The notes below the pieces were generated by a model that made no database searches, was not told where the DNA came from, and worked only from the letters and a program-made list of their open reading frames with translations. The position numbers were made by a program, and so were the translations under genes. Positions 1-5,978 of a stretch of DNA of 6,996 bases are shown in pieces (the first letter of the stretch is position 1; each line of letters opens with the position of its first letter). Location of the stretch: the NCBI GenBank assembly GCA_021803405.1, contig JAJZLO010000006.1, positions 1 through 6,996 of the forward strand, given 5' to 3'. The stretch comes from Microcaldota archaeon (GTDB lineage Archaea; Micrarchaeota; Micrarchaeia; Micrarchaeales; CABMGC01).

Positions 1-4
1 AAAG

Positions 5-18
5 GATTAAATACTTTA
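5..18 (+). promoter_or_regulatory. Putative TATA-box promoter of the operon
   Basis: The heptamer TAAATAC lies at 8-14, preceded by a purine-rich stretch that could serve as a BRE. The same heptamer precedes the tRNA-His and the pilin-like gene in this window. Archaeal transcription usually starts about 22-27 nt after the box, which here means about 36-41, just before the first start codons of rnp1. Inference: the run from rnp1 to S5 can be transcribed from here, although read-through from ribosomal genes upstream of the window cannot be excluded. Confidence 0.5.
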
Positions 19-52
19 CAGCTCTAAACCATATTTACATTTGATAATGATT

Positions 53-352
53 ATGGACTATGATAATAAGAATATAGTCCTCAATGAGCTCATAGGTTTA
101 AAGGTATCCGTTGTAAGTTCCCTTGACAAAAAACAAAAGGGCATTACCGGAACAATAGTGGACGAGACAAAAAACACTATCAAAATAAGCTCAGGAACAA
201 AGATAATATCTCTTATAAAGAAAACTTCAAAGTTTAGATTTTACCATGGAAAGCAGCACTTCGATGTTGAAGGCAAAGAGATAAAGTTTAGGCCTGATGA
301 ACGCATTGAGAAAGGACTAAAGTATTATAAAAGAAGAAAACTTAATGATTAA
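53..352 (+). CDS. rnp1: Ribonuclease P protein component 1 (Rpp29/Pop4)
   Basis: This is the archaeal Rpp29 subunit of RNase P, which binds the RNase P RNA with Rpp21 and helps trim 5' leaders from pre-tRNAs. The product is 99 residues from ATG 53. Family marks are ELIGLKV near the start, GITGTIVDETKNTIKI (the Sm-like beta-barrel core), a FRFYHG segment, and the C-terminal FRPDERIEKGLKYYKRRK. Length is normal for the family. The frame also offers TTG 41 and ATG 47. ATG 53 is chosen because it puts a short leader before KNIVLNELIGL, as in homologs. If the transcript is nearly leaderless, TTG 41 or ATG 47 is also possible. Position directly upstream of S17 is the usual archaeal arrangement. Confidence 0.93.
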   Translation: MDYDNKNIVLNELIGLKVSVVSSLDKKQKGITGTIVDETKNTIKISSGTKIISLIKKTSKFRFYHGKQHFDVEGKEIKFRPDERIEKGLKYYKRRKLND

Positions 353-372
353 TTATATTTCAAGGTGTATGT

Positions 373-657
373 TTGGAATGCAATGATATAAAATGCCCTG
401 TTCATGGAAACTTGAGTATTAGAGGCATAAAACTTTCAGGAAAGGTCGTAAGCGCTAAGGCAAAAAAAACTGCAATAGTAGAGATAGATTATACTAAATA
501 TATGTACAAATATGAAAGGTATCTACGAAAAAGATCAAGAATACCTGCATATAATCCGGATTGTATGGCAGCTAAAGAAGGAGATATTGTAAATATAGAT
601 GAAACAAGAAGGCTAAGTAAAACAAAGTCTTTTGTAGTGACAAAAATAGTAAAATAA
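373..657 (+). CDS. rps17: 30S ribosomal protein S17 (uS17, archaeal type)
   Basis: uS17 is a primary 16S rRNA-binding protein of the small subunit with an OB fold. The 94-residue product begins with the archaeal signature CNDIKCPVHGNL (Cys3, Cys8, His11). It continues through GKVVSAKAKKTAIVE, YKYERYLRKRSRIPAYNPDC and AKEGDIVNIDETRRLSKTKSFVV, all strongly conserved. The start has to be TTG 373. No ATG or GTG occurs in frame between the TGA at 346-348 and the first signature cysteine. A GGTG ribosome-binding motif sits at 364-367. Many archaeal homologs carry 10-20 more residues at the N-terminus, so this one is short there. The gap to rnp1 is 20 nt. Confidence 0.95.
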   Translation: MECNDIKCPVHGNLSIRGIKLSGKVVSAKAKKTAIVEIDYTKYMYKYERYLRKRSRIPAYNPDCMAAKEGDIVNIDETRRLSKTKSFVVTKIVK

Positions 658-667
658 TGGTTTTATA

Positions 668-1072
668 ATGCGAGGAGTATCTTCAAAAGTAATGAAAACA
701 CTTATACCTGGCAGTGTTCTTGCCTGCGCAGATAACAGTGGAGCATACGAGTTTAGAATAATACATATCATAGGTAAGGGAGGAGGTGGAAGACATGGAA
801 AGCTTGCATCTGCAGGAATAGGAGATATAGTTTCTGCAAGCGTAAGAAAAGGAACACCAACCTATTTAAAAAAGCCTGTGCGTGTTGTGATAGTTAGGCA
901 AAAAGCCCCATTAAGGAGAGCAAATGGACTTCATGTAAGGTTTGAAGACAACGCTGGGGTTATGGTAAGTGAAGAGAACATGCCAATAGGTACGGAAATA
1001 AAAGGAGCAATAGCAAGGGAGGTAGCAGAAAGATTTTCAAATATAAAAGGAGTTGCATCCAGAATAGTGTGA
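668..1072 (+). CDS. rpl14: 50S ribosomal protein L14 (uL14)
   Basis: uL14 is a large-subunit beta-barrel protein at the subunit interface that contacts 23S rRNA. The 134-residue product is full length and colinear with archaeal homologs. It has the start MRGVSSKVMKTLIPGS, then the CADNSGAYE motif at residues 20-28, a glycine-rich GKGGGGRHGKL loop, RKGTPTYLKKPVRVVIVRQKAPLRR, and the C-terminal REVAERF...ASRIV. ATG 668 is the natural start. There is no strong ribosome-binding motif, only GGTTTT at 659-664, so translation may rely partly on coupling with S17, which ends 10 nt upstream. Its TGA stop (1070-1072) lies inside the ribosome-binding motif of L24. Confidence 0.97.
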   Translation: MRGVSSKVMKTLIPGSVLACADNSGAYEFRIIHIIGKGGGGRHGKLASAGIGDIVSASVRKGTPTYLKKPVRVVIVRQKAPLRRANGLHVRFEDNAGVMVSEENMPIGTEIKGAIAREVAERFSNIKGVASRIV

Positions 1073-1077
1073 TTTTA

Positions 1078-1440
1078 ATGAAAAGCAGTAAACCTAGAAA
1101 ACAAAGATTATTCAGATATCAAGCACCTGCACATATAAGGCAGAGCTTTGTTCATTCAAGAATATCTAAAGAGCTAGCTAAGAAGTTAGGAATTAAAAAA
1201 AGAAGCGCACAGGTAAAGAAAGGCGACACCGTAAAAATAATGGTTGGTTCAAATAAAGGAAAGAGCGGAAAGGTAAATCTTGTTGAGACAAAAAAAGGAA
1301 TACTTCTTGTTGAAGGTGTTTCAAGAAGGAACGCAAAGGGAAAGGAACTTCAGATACCTATAAAAACCTCAAATGTATATATAACAGATTTAGAACTTAG
1401 CGATAAGCTGAGAAAGTTAAAGTTAGGGTTAAAAGAATAG
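1078..1440 (+). CDS. rpl24: 50S ribosomal protein L24 (uL24)
   Basis: uL24 binds 23S rRNA early in large-subunit assembly through a KOW/SH3-like domain. From ATG 1078 the product is 120 residues, beginning MKSSKPRKQRLFRYQAPAH, which is typical of archaea. The KOW segment is VKKGDTVKIMVGSNKGKSGKV at about residues 47-67, followed by VEGVSRRNAKGKE and PIKTSNVYITDLELSD. A GTG at 1069 would add three residues and overlap the L14 stop. ATG 1078 is preferred because GTGAT at 1069-1073 then serves as ribosome-binding site with a 4-nt spacer, the same layout seen in neighbouring genes. Confidence 0.95.
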   Translation: MKSSKPRKQRLFRYQAPAHIRQSFVHSRISKELAKKLGIKKRSAQVKKGDTVKIMVGSNKGKSGKVNLVETKKGILLVEGVSRRNAKGKELQIPIKTSNVYITDLELSDKLRKLKLGLKE

Positions 1441-1447
1441 TGATAAG

Positions 1448-2131
1448 ATGGGAAATAAAGCAAACAGTAGACATATAAAGAGACTTGCATCAAGCAAGTA
1501 CATGTCAATAAGCAGGAAGAAATCTACATATATAGCCAAGCCTCTTCCTGGAAGGCACAATAAATTATCTAACATTTCATTAAAAACGGTACTAACCGAA
1601 AAGTTAGGTCTTACCTCAACGGGAAGGGAAGCAGAAATAATAATTAAAAGTAAAGATATAAAAGTGAATGGAAGAACAATAACTGAGCCGTTATACGGTG
1701 TGGGTTTTGGAGATATAATACACATAAAAGATGAAAAGGATGGTTATGTAGTTCTTACAAATAAACATGGTACATTTTCTATAGAAAAAAACAAAGGTTC
1801 AAAGTCAGTATTCAGGGTTGTCGGTAAATATGTAACTAAAGGAAAGAAGGTAATGGTAAGGTTGCACGATGGCTCAATTTTCAACGTGGCAAACTCAAAA
1901 GATATAAACGTTAACGATTCTGTTGAGTTAAAGGACGGAAAGATAAACTCCATAGTAAAGTTGAAAGAAGGTGGAAAGTGCGTAGTAATAAAAGGAACCC
2001 ACGCTTCCGAATCGGGCACTATAAATAAAATACATCCTGGTACGGCCACAAGGCTGACTCTGGTTTCCATAGCATCTGGAAAAGGTAACTTTGAAACTAC
2101 TTTGGAAAATATAATGGCAATAGCTGATTAA
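1448..2131 (+). CDS. rps4e: 30S ribosomal protein S4e (eS4)
   Basis: eS4 is a small-subunit protein found in archaea and eukaryotes but not in bacteria. The 227-residue product has the conserved N-terminus SRHIKRLASSKYMSISRKKSTY and KPLPGRH. An S4-type RNA-binding segment follows at about residues 43-85, with TSTGREAEIIIKSKDIKVNGRTITEPLYGVGFGD split over two stretches. A central domain comes next, then a KOW-like stretch near residue 170 onward (GGKCVVIKGTHASESGTINKI) and the FETTLENIMAI end. ATG 1448 follows GTGAT (1440-1444) with a 3-nt spacer. Length is slightly below the usual 235-245. The gap to L24 is 7 nt and the stop is 1 nt before L5. Confidence 0.95.
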   Translation: MGNKANSRHIKRLASSKYMSISRKKSTYIAKPLPGRHNKLSNISLKTVLTEKLGLTSTGREAEIIIKSKDIKVNGRTITEPLYGVGFGDIIHIKDEKDGYVVLTNKHGTFSIEKNKGSKSVFRVVGKYVTKGKKVMVRLHDGSIFNVANSKDINVNDSVELKDGKINSIVKLKEGGKCVVIKGTHASESGTINKIHPGTATRLTLVSIASGKGNFETTLENIMAIAD

Positions 2132-2132
2132 A

Positions 2133-2648
2133 ATGGCAGACAATCCAATGAAAAATGTATATCTGGAAAAGGTAGTCATAAATATAGGCGTAGGCCTAAA
2201 CGAGAATATGGTAGATAATGCAAAGGCTCTTATTAAAAAATTAACCAATCATAACGCAGGCACAACAATCTCAAAAAGAAGGGATCCTGAGTTGAAGTTG
2301 AAAAAAGGGCAGCATATAGGTGCTGTATCTACAATACGTGGTAAAGAAGCGCTTGACTTTTTAAGGCGCGCTTTAGATGCAAATAATAATGTATTAGGTA
2401 AAAATGCAATAGCAAACAACTCTCTTAATTTCGGAGTAAAAGAGTATATTTATTTTTCAGGAGTAAAGTATGATCCTAAGATAGGAATATTGGGTATGAA
2501 TGTAAATGCAGCCTTTGCAAGGAAAGGTTCAAGAGTTGCAAATAGGAAAAGAAAAACATCAAAGCCTGGTTACAAACACAGCAAAATAACCCGCGAAGAG
2601 ATAGCATCTTATCTAAAGGATAATTTAAAAATCTCCATACAAGAATAA
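2133..2648 (+). CDS. rpl5: 50S ribosomal protein L5 (uL5)
   Basis: uL5 binds 5S rRNA with uL18 and forms part of the central protuberance. The 171-residue product has family marks NPMKNVYLEKVVINIGVG at the N-terminus, ISKRRDPELKLKKGQHIG, the central NFGVKEYIYFSGVKYDPKIGILGMNV, and a basic tail near RVANRKRKTSK. Length is normal for archaea. ATG 2133 starts 1 nt after the S4e stop, and TGAT at 2125-2128 lies inside the end of S4e as the likely ribosome-binding site, so the two genes are probably translationally coupled. Confidence 0.96.
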   Translation: MADNPMKNVYLEKVVINIGVGLNENMVDNAKALIKKLTNHNAGTTISKRRDPELKLKKGQHIGAVSTIRGKEALDFLRRALDANNNVLGKNAIANNSLNFGVKEYIYFSGVKYDPKIGILGMNVNAAFARKGSRVANRKRKTSKPGYKHSKITREEIASYLKDNLKISIQE

Positions 2649-2668
2649 GTTTAAGAGGATATGATTAA

Positions 2669-2824
2669 ATGAAGGTAAATTTCGAGCAAAAAATGAAAGG
2701 AAGAGGAGTCAGAAAGTGCAGAATGTGCGGAGGTTCAAGAGGACTCATAAGAAGTTATAATTTAAGAATATGTAGAAGATGTTTCAGGGAGTCAGCAAAG
2801 TATCTGGGCTTTGAAAAGTATTAA
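2669..2824 (+). CDS. rps14: 30S ribosomal protein S14, zinc-binding type (uS14)
   Basis: This short gene encodes 51 residues beginning MKVNFEQKMKGRGVRKCRMC and ending CFRESAKYLGFEKY. Two CxxC pairs, Cys17/Cys20 and Cys35/Cys38, form the zinc ribbon of type Z S14, with the conserved GGSRGLIRSYNLRICRRC between and around them. uS14 sits in the head of the small subunit. Full length for archaeal S14 is about 50-55 residues, so nothing is missing. ATG 2669 follows TGAT (2662-2665) by 3 nt, and an AGAGGAT stretch lies just upstream. It occupies the expected slot between L5 and S8. I found it by reading the sequence in the gap, because it is too short for common length cut-offs. Confidence 0.97.
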   Translation: MKVNFEQKMKGRGVRKCRMCGGSRGLIRSYNLRICRRCFRESAKYLGFEKY

Positions 2825-2834
2825 GTTGAGTTTT

Positions 2835-3215
2835 ATGGATGTATTAGCCGATGTTTTAAACAAGATAAAGGTCTGCGAGAATACGGGCAGCTACGAATGC
2901 AAAGTTAATTCTACAAAACTGGTAAAATCAGTTTTAGAATCAATAAAGAATAATGGATATATCGATGGTTTTGAGGAGTTAAACGATGGCAAATTCAAGA
3001 AGTTAAATATCAAATTATCAAAAAAGATAAATGACATAGGGGTTATAAAACCAAGACATGCAGTAAGTACAAAAGATTATCAGATATATGAAAAAAGATA
3101 CATTCCAAGCAAGGACTTTGGCATACTTATAATATCCACCCCTAAGGGAATAATGACAAACAGAGAGGCAAAAGAGCAAAACATAGGCGGCAGGCTTTTA
3201 GCATATTTATACTGA
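2835..3215 (+). CDS. rps8: 30S ribosomal protein S8 (uS8)
   Basis: uS8 binds the central domain of 16S rRNA and is a key assembly protein. The product is 126 residues from ATG 2835 (MDVLADVLNKIKVCENTG). It contains STKLVKSVLESIKNNGYIDGFE, IGVIKPRHAVS, EKRYIPSKDFGILIISTPKGIMTNREAKEQNIGGRLLAYLY, a full-length archaeal S8 ending. Start choice is open. ATG 2835 follows GTTGAG (2825-2830) with a 4-nt spacer. TTG 2826 would give MSFMDVLADVL, which lines up with the MSLMDPLANAL start I recall in other archaea. TTG 2811 would overlap S14 and is unlikely. The stop overlaps an in-frame ATG of the L6 frame (TGATG). Confidence 0.94.
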   Translation: MDVLADVLNKIKVCENTGSYECKVNSTKLVKSVLESIKNNGYIDGFEELNDGKFKKLNIKLSKKINDIGVIKPRHAVSTKDYQIYEKRYIPSKDFGILIISTPKGIMTNREAKEQNIGGRLLAYLY

Positions 3216-3226
3216 TGTTGATTTCA

Positions 3227-3748
3227 ATGTACGAGATAGAGATACAAAAAGGAGTTGCTGTTTCAGTGGACGGAGATACAGTAAGGATAAAGGGAAAATT
3301 AGGTTCATGCTCAAAAAAATTCAATAAAAGGCTAATCTCAATTTCATCTAACGGCTCAAAAATTAAGGTAGAGGAAACATCTAATGGCAAACTTTCAAAA
3401 AAAGCAGTTCTCGCATCACAAGCTTTTACTTCAGAATTAAAGAGCTCAATAAAAGGAGTTGAGGAAGGCATAGAAACCAAAATGACTGTGTTTTTTGCTC
3501 ACTTCCCAATGACTATAGAGATAAAAAATAAGCAGATATTAATCAAGAACATTTTTGGAGAAAGAGTTCCAAGAGAAACAAAAATAGTTGGTGATACTAA
3601 AGTAGAGGTTAAGGGTCAAGCCGTAACAATAAAAGGGGTAGATGCTTATGATGTTGGGCAGACCGTGGCCAATCTAAGGAAGATATGCTTTGCAAGAGGT
3701 TTTGATACCCGTGTATTCCAAGATGGAATATACAAATCAAAAGAATAA
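3227..3748 (+). CDS. rpl6: 50S ribosomal protein L6 (uL6)
   Basis: uL6 has two similar alpha/beta domains and lies near the factor-binding site of the large subunit. The 173-residue product begins MYEIEIQKGVAVSVDGDTVRIKGKLG (the start here is split at VSVDG), which opens domain 1. Domain 2 includes MTIEIKNKQILIKNIFGERVPRE, the KVEVKGQAVTIKGVDAYDVGQTVANL stretch, and the C-terminal RVFQDGIY signature. ATG 3227 is preferred because TTGAT at 3218-3222 precedes it by 4 nt. ATG 3215, which overlaps the S8 stop as TGATG, would add four residues and is a plausible coupled start. Length is normal for archaea. Confidence 0.95.
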   Translation: MYEIEIQKGVAVSVDGDTVRIKGKLGSCSKKFNKRLISISSNGSKIKVEETSNGKLSKKAVLASQAFTSELKSSIKGVEEGIETKMTVFFAHFPMTIEIKNKQILIKNIFGERVPRETKIVGDTKVEVKGQAVTIKGVDAYDVGQTVANLRKICFARGFDTRVFQDGIYKSKE

Positions 3749-3758
3749 GGTAATTTAA

Positions 3759-4115
3759 ATGAACATTAAAAAGAAATCAAAGTTTGTAGTTCCAAATTAT
3801 AGAGCTAAAAGCAGGAAGGGAGTTAAAAATAGATGGAGGCATCAGAGAGGAATAGACAACAAAAAAAGGACAATGAGAAGTGGTTATGGTGTAATTCCTA
3901 AAATAGGCTACAAAAATGATGTTGTAAAAAATGGTCTTGGACCTGACGGAAAGCAAAAAGCAGTTGTAAGAAATGCATCTGAGCTTAAGGAGGCAATGCT
4001 CATACCTGATGTTTCAATAGTTCTGCATCATGCTCTTTCTTCAAGAAAGAAACTTGCATTACAGAAAGATGCCGAGAAGGCAGGTCTGAAGGTAGCAAAT
4101 AGGGTGAAGATATGA
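3759..4115 (+). CDS. rpl32e: 50S ribosomal protein L32e (eL32)
   Basis: eL32 is a large-subunit protein shared by archaea and eukaryotes and absent from bacteria. The 118-residue product has a basic N-terminus (KFVVPNYRAKSRKGVKNRWR), then the signature HQRGIDNKKRTMRSGYGVIPKIGY, the GLGPDGKQKAVVRNASEL stretch, and a C-terminal half ending AEKAGLKVANRVKI that matches the family pattern. ATG 3759 follows GGTAAT (3749-3754) with a 4-nt spacer, 10 nt after the L6 stop. Its TGA stop overlaps the start of L19e as ATGA, so termination and re-initiation are probably coupled. Confidence 0.95.
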   Translation: MNIKKKSKFVVPNYRAKSRKGVKNRWRHQRGIDNKKRTMRSGYGVIPKIGYKNDVVKNGLGPDGKQKAVVRNASELKEAMLIPDVSIVLHHALSSRKKLALQKDAEKAGLKVANRVKI

Positions 4116-4606
4116 CTATAAAATTTACTAGGCGAATAGCGTCTGAAATTATGAAGAGAGGAGAAAGCTCAATACGCATAAATCCTTCAGGAATTGACGA
4201 TGCGAAAAAAGCCATGACAAGAGAAGATGTAAGAACATTAATAAAAAATGGCGGAGTTTATGCAATAAAGAAGAAACATAACGTCAGCATGAACTCAAAA
4301 CTTCTTAAAATTAGGAGAAGCAAAGGAAGAGGCAGAGGTCCAGGAAAAAGAAAAGGAACATTAAACGCAAGGCGCGGCAACACGTGGATTAAAAAGGTAA
4401 GATCACAGCGCTCTCTTCTAAATAGATTAAAATTAATGGGAAAGTTAGATAATGTTTCATTTAACAAGTATTATATGCTTGTAAAAGGCAACAGCTTCCC
4501 AGACAAGGCATCATTAATACTTCACATAAGGGAAGATGGCATAACTCTTAAAGATGAGGACATAAAGACCATCCAAGAGTATATGAAAAGCCAGTATAAA
4601 AAATAA
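4112..4606 (+). CDS. rpl19e: 50S ribosomal protein L19e (eL19)
   Basis: eL19 is an archaeal/eukaryotic large-subunit protein with a compact N-terminal domain and a long helical C-terminal region at the subunit interface. The 164-residue product contains FTRRIASEIMKRGESSIRIN, TREDVRTLIKNGGVYAIKKK, the very basic RRSKGRGRGPGKRKGTLNAR, NTWIKKVRSQRSLLNRLKLMG and a basic tail. The length is typical, with a C-terminal tail that is variable among species. ATG 4112 overlaps the stop of L32e by 4 nt. GGTGA at 4103-4107 inside the end of L32e is a good ribosome-binding site. Confidence 0.96.
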   Translation: MTIKFTRRIASEIMKRGESSIRINPSGIDDAKKAMTREDVRTLIKNGGVYAIKKKHNVSMNSKLLKIRRSKGRGRGPGKRKGTLNARRGNTWIKKVRSQRSLLNRLKLMGKLDNVSFNKYYMLVKGNSFPDKASLILHIREDGITLKDEDIKTIQEYMKSQYKK

Positions 4607-4619
4607 TATAGGTTAGATC

Positions 4620-5186
4620 ATGGCAAAAATATTTAAATTAGGTTTTAAAAGGAAAAGGAAACATATCACCAATTACCATAAAAGATTTGCTTTAGTTAAA
4701 GGCACATTTGAGAGAATAGCTATAAGAAGGTCAAACAAGAGGATATCGGCACAGATAATAAAATACGAAGAAAAAGGAGATCTTGTACTTGCATCTGCAT
4801 ACTCGGAACAACTTTCAAAGTATGGCTGGCCTGCAAGGAGCAACAAGGCAACAGCATATCTTACCGGACTTTTGCTTGCTAAGGACGCAAAGCAAAAAAA
4901 ACTTTTAGACAAGGAGTACATACTAGACATAGGTCTTAGTGCTCCAGTTAAGAACTCAGTACCTTTTGTATTTGCACAGGGTTGCATAGATGGAGGTTTG
5001 AAATTACGTTCAGGAGCAAAGTTGGATGAGAAGACATACAACGCTTCAAGCTCTTATGCAACTTATATAAAAGACGATAAGGAAAAATACGAAAAGCACT
5101 TTGGCGGCTATATAAAACAAAAGATAAAGCCTGAAGAGCTAAGCAGTACTTTTAAAATAATAAAAGAAAAAATACTTAATGAGTGA
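4620..5186 (+). CDS. rpl18: 50S ribosomal protein L18 (uL18)
   Basis: uL18 binds 5S rRNA together with uL5 in the central protuberance. The 188-residue product shows the archaeal pattern: FKRKRKHITNYHKRFALVKG, RIAIRRSNKRISAQIIKYEE, SAYSEQLSKYGWPARSNKA, TAYLTGLLLAKDA, then EYILDIGLSAPVKNSVPFVF and AQGCIDGGLKL. Length is normal for archaea, which have a longer C-terminus than bacteria. ATG 4620 follows GGTTAGAT (4611-4618), 13 nt after the L19e stop. The last 8 nt overlap the ATG used here for S5, and the L18 TGA stop lies inside a GTGAT motif. Confidence 0.96.
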   Translation: MAKIFKLGFKRKRKHITNYHKRFALVKGTFERIAIRRSNKRISAQIIKYEEKGDLVLASAYSEQLSKYGWPARSNKATAYLTGLLLAKDAKQKKLLDKEYILDIGLSAPVKNSVPFVFAQGCIDGGLKLRSGAKLDEKTYNASSSYATYIKDDKEKYEKHFGGYIKQKIKPEELSSTFKIIKEKILNE

Positions 5187-5838
5187 TTTGTTGGAAAAGA
5201 GAGATAGAGATACTGTAGCAGAGTTTGCATGGACTCCTAAAACTAAGATAGGCATATTGGTTAGCGAAGGAAAAATAAGAAACATAGAAGAGATTTTTGC
5301 AAGTGGAAAGCCTATAAAAGAAGTCGGAATAGTAGATGCATTAATTCCTAATCTAGAAGATAAAGTTCTTGAAATAGCGTCTGTCCAAAGAATGACCAAG
5401 AATAACAGAAGGCAAAAGTTTCGTGTAACTGTTGTTGTAGGTGATAGAGCTGGTCATGTAGGTGTTGGCGTAGGTAAAGATGTAGAGGTAAGACCTGCAA
5501 TAGATACTGCAATAAGGGTGGCAAAGAAAAATATAATTTCAATAAAATTAGGTTGTGGTTCATGGGAGTGCAATTGTGGAACGCCACATACTCTTCCATT
5601 AACAATGAGGAAAAAGGTAGGTAGCTCTGAGATAATTTTGAAGCCTGCCCCAAGAGGAGTAGGAATAGTAGCTGCAGATACTATGCGTTCTGTCCTTGAA
5701 CTTGCTGGAGTAAAGGATGTGTGGACCTATTCAAGAGGAAGAACAAGGGATATTTACAACGTAGCAATGGCAACTCAAAAAGCATTGAAAGGAGTAAATG
5801 AAATAAAAAATATAGATGCCATAAAAGCATTGCAATGA
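5179..5838 (+). CDS. rps5: 30S ribosomal protein S5 (uS5)
   Basis: uS5 lies at the mRNA entry side of the small subunit and affects decoding accuracy. The 219-residue product has the archaeal N-terminal part (WTPKTKIGILVSEGKIRNIE, VDALIPNLEDKVLEIASVQR), the double-stranded-RNA-binding S5 domain (FRVTVVVGDRAGHVGVGVGK), the archaeal cysteine cluster GCGSWECNCGTPHTLP, and the C-terminal domain (PAPRGVGIVAADTMRSVLEL, then AGVKDVWTYSRGRTRD). The start is uncertain. ATG 5179 overlaps L18 by 8 nt but has no clear ribosome-binding site. TTG 5191 would have GTGAT at 5183-5187 with a 3-nt spacer and lose only four residues. L30 and L15 genes would normally follow in archaea; none is present here. Confidence 0.96.
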   Translation: MSDLLEKRDRDTVAEFAWTPKTKIGILVSEGKIRNIEEIFASGKPIKEVGIVDALIPNLEDKVLEIASVQRMTKNNRRQKFRVTVVVGDRAGHVGVGVGKDVEVRPAIDTAIRVAKKNIISIKLGCGSWECNCGTPHTLPLTMRKKVGSSEIILKPAPRGVGIVAADTMRSVLELAGVKDVWTYSRGRTRDIYNVAMATQKALKGVNEIKNIDAIKALQ

Positions 5839-5852
5839 CCTTGAGCACTTGC

Positions 5853-5861
5853 TTTTTTCTT
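5853..5861 (+). terminator. Oligo-T stop signal after the ribosomal operon
   Basis: Six T residues at 5853-5858, followed by CTT, lie 15 nt after the S5 stop. Archaeal RNA polymerase commonly ends at such oligo-U tracts without needing a hairpin. The tract also forms part of the left arm of the inverted repeat at 5856-5893. Confidence 0.55.
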
Positions 5862-5893
5862 AACATTTAATACTATCTTGTATCGTTAAGAAA
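5856..5893. repeat. 9-bp perfect inverted repeat around a TATA-like core
   Basis: The arms TTTCTTAAC (5856-5864) and GTTAAGAAA (5885-5893) are perfectly complementary, with a 20-nt centre. The centre holds TTTAATAC at 5866-5873, one A short of the TTTAAATAC box found at 5910-5918. It could be an RNA hairpin at the operon end or a DNA dyad bound by a regulator. The sequence does not decide between them. Confidence 0.5.
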
Positions 5894-5932
5894 TAACCTT
5901 TTCATAACGTTTAAATACTATGTTGTATTATT
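5861..5932 (+). repeat. Two near-identical promoter-like direct repeats
   Basis: Unit A spans 5861-5887 (27 nt) and unit B 5905-5932 (28 nt), with starts 44 nt apart. Aligned by hand with one gap in unit A, 23 of 28 positions agree, including the shared blocks TAAC, TTTAA, TACTAT and TTGTAT. The gap falls inside the TATA-like core, so unit B has a full TTTAAATAC and unit A does not. Confidence 0.6.
5905..5920 (+). promoter_or_regulatory. Putative TATA-box promoter of tRNA-His
   Basis: TTTAAATAC lies at 5910-5918, the best TATA-like element in the intergenic region and the same TAAATAC core as at 8-14 and 6143-6149. A start about 22-25 nt downstream would fall near 5940-5943. That gives the pre-tRNA a leader of roughly 36-39 nt for RNase P to remove. 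Confidence 0.6.
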
Positions 5933-5978
5933 TATCATAATAATAAGAACAAAGCCACGCATAATTAACTTGTCTAAA

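Noticed and set aside
1069..1077. GTG 1069 as the start of L24
   Set aside because: It would use up the GTGAT ribosome-binding motif and adds three residues (Met-Ile-Leu) not expected before MKSSKPRKQR.
1429..1725. Open frame on the - strand opposite L24/S4e, and similar ones at 1744-2070, 1928-2248, 3142-3480, 4000-4215, 4258-4467, 4673-5041, 5139-5399, 5348-5653 and 5681-5866
   Set aside because: They lie opposite well-recognised ribosomal genes, show no family features and read as low-complexity complements of Lys/Arg-rich genes.
2811..2834. TTG 2811 as the start of S8
   Set aside because: It would overlap the end of S14 by 14 nt and add residues with no counterpart in archaeal S8. ATG 2835 or TTG 2826 fit better.
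5839..5978. A small protein gene between S5 and tRNA-His
   Set aside because: No open frame of useful length with a start and ribosome-binding site is visible. The stretch is better explained as terminator and promoter sequence.
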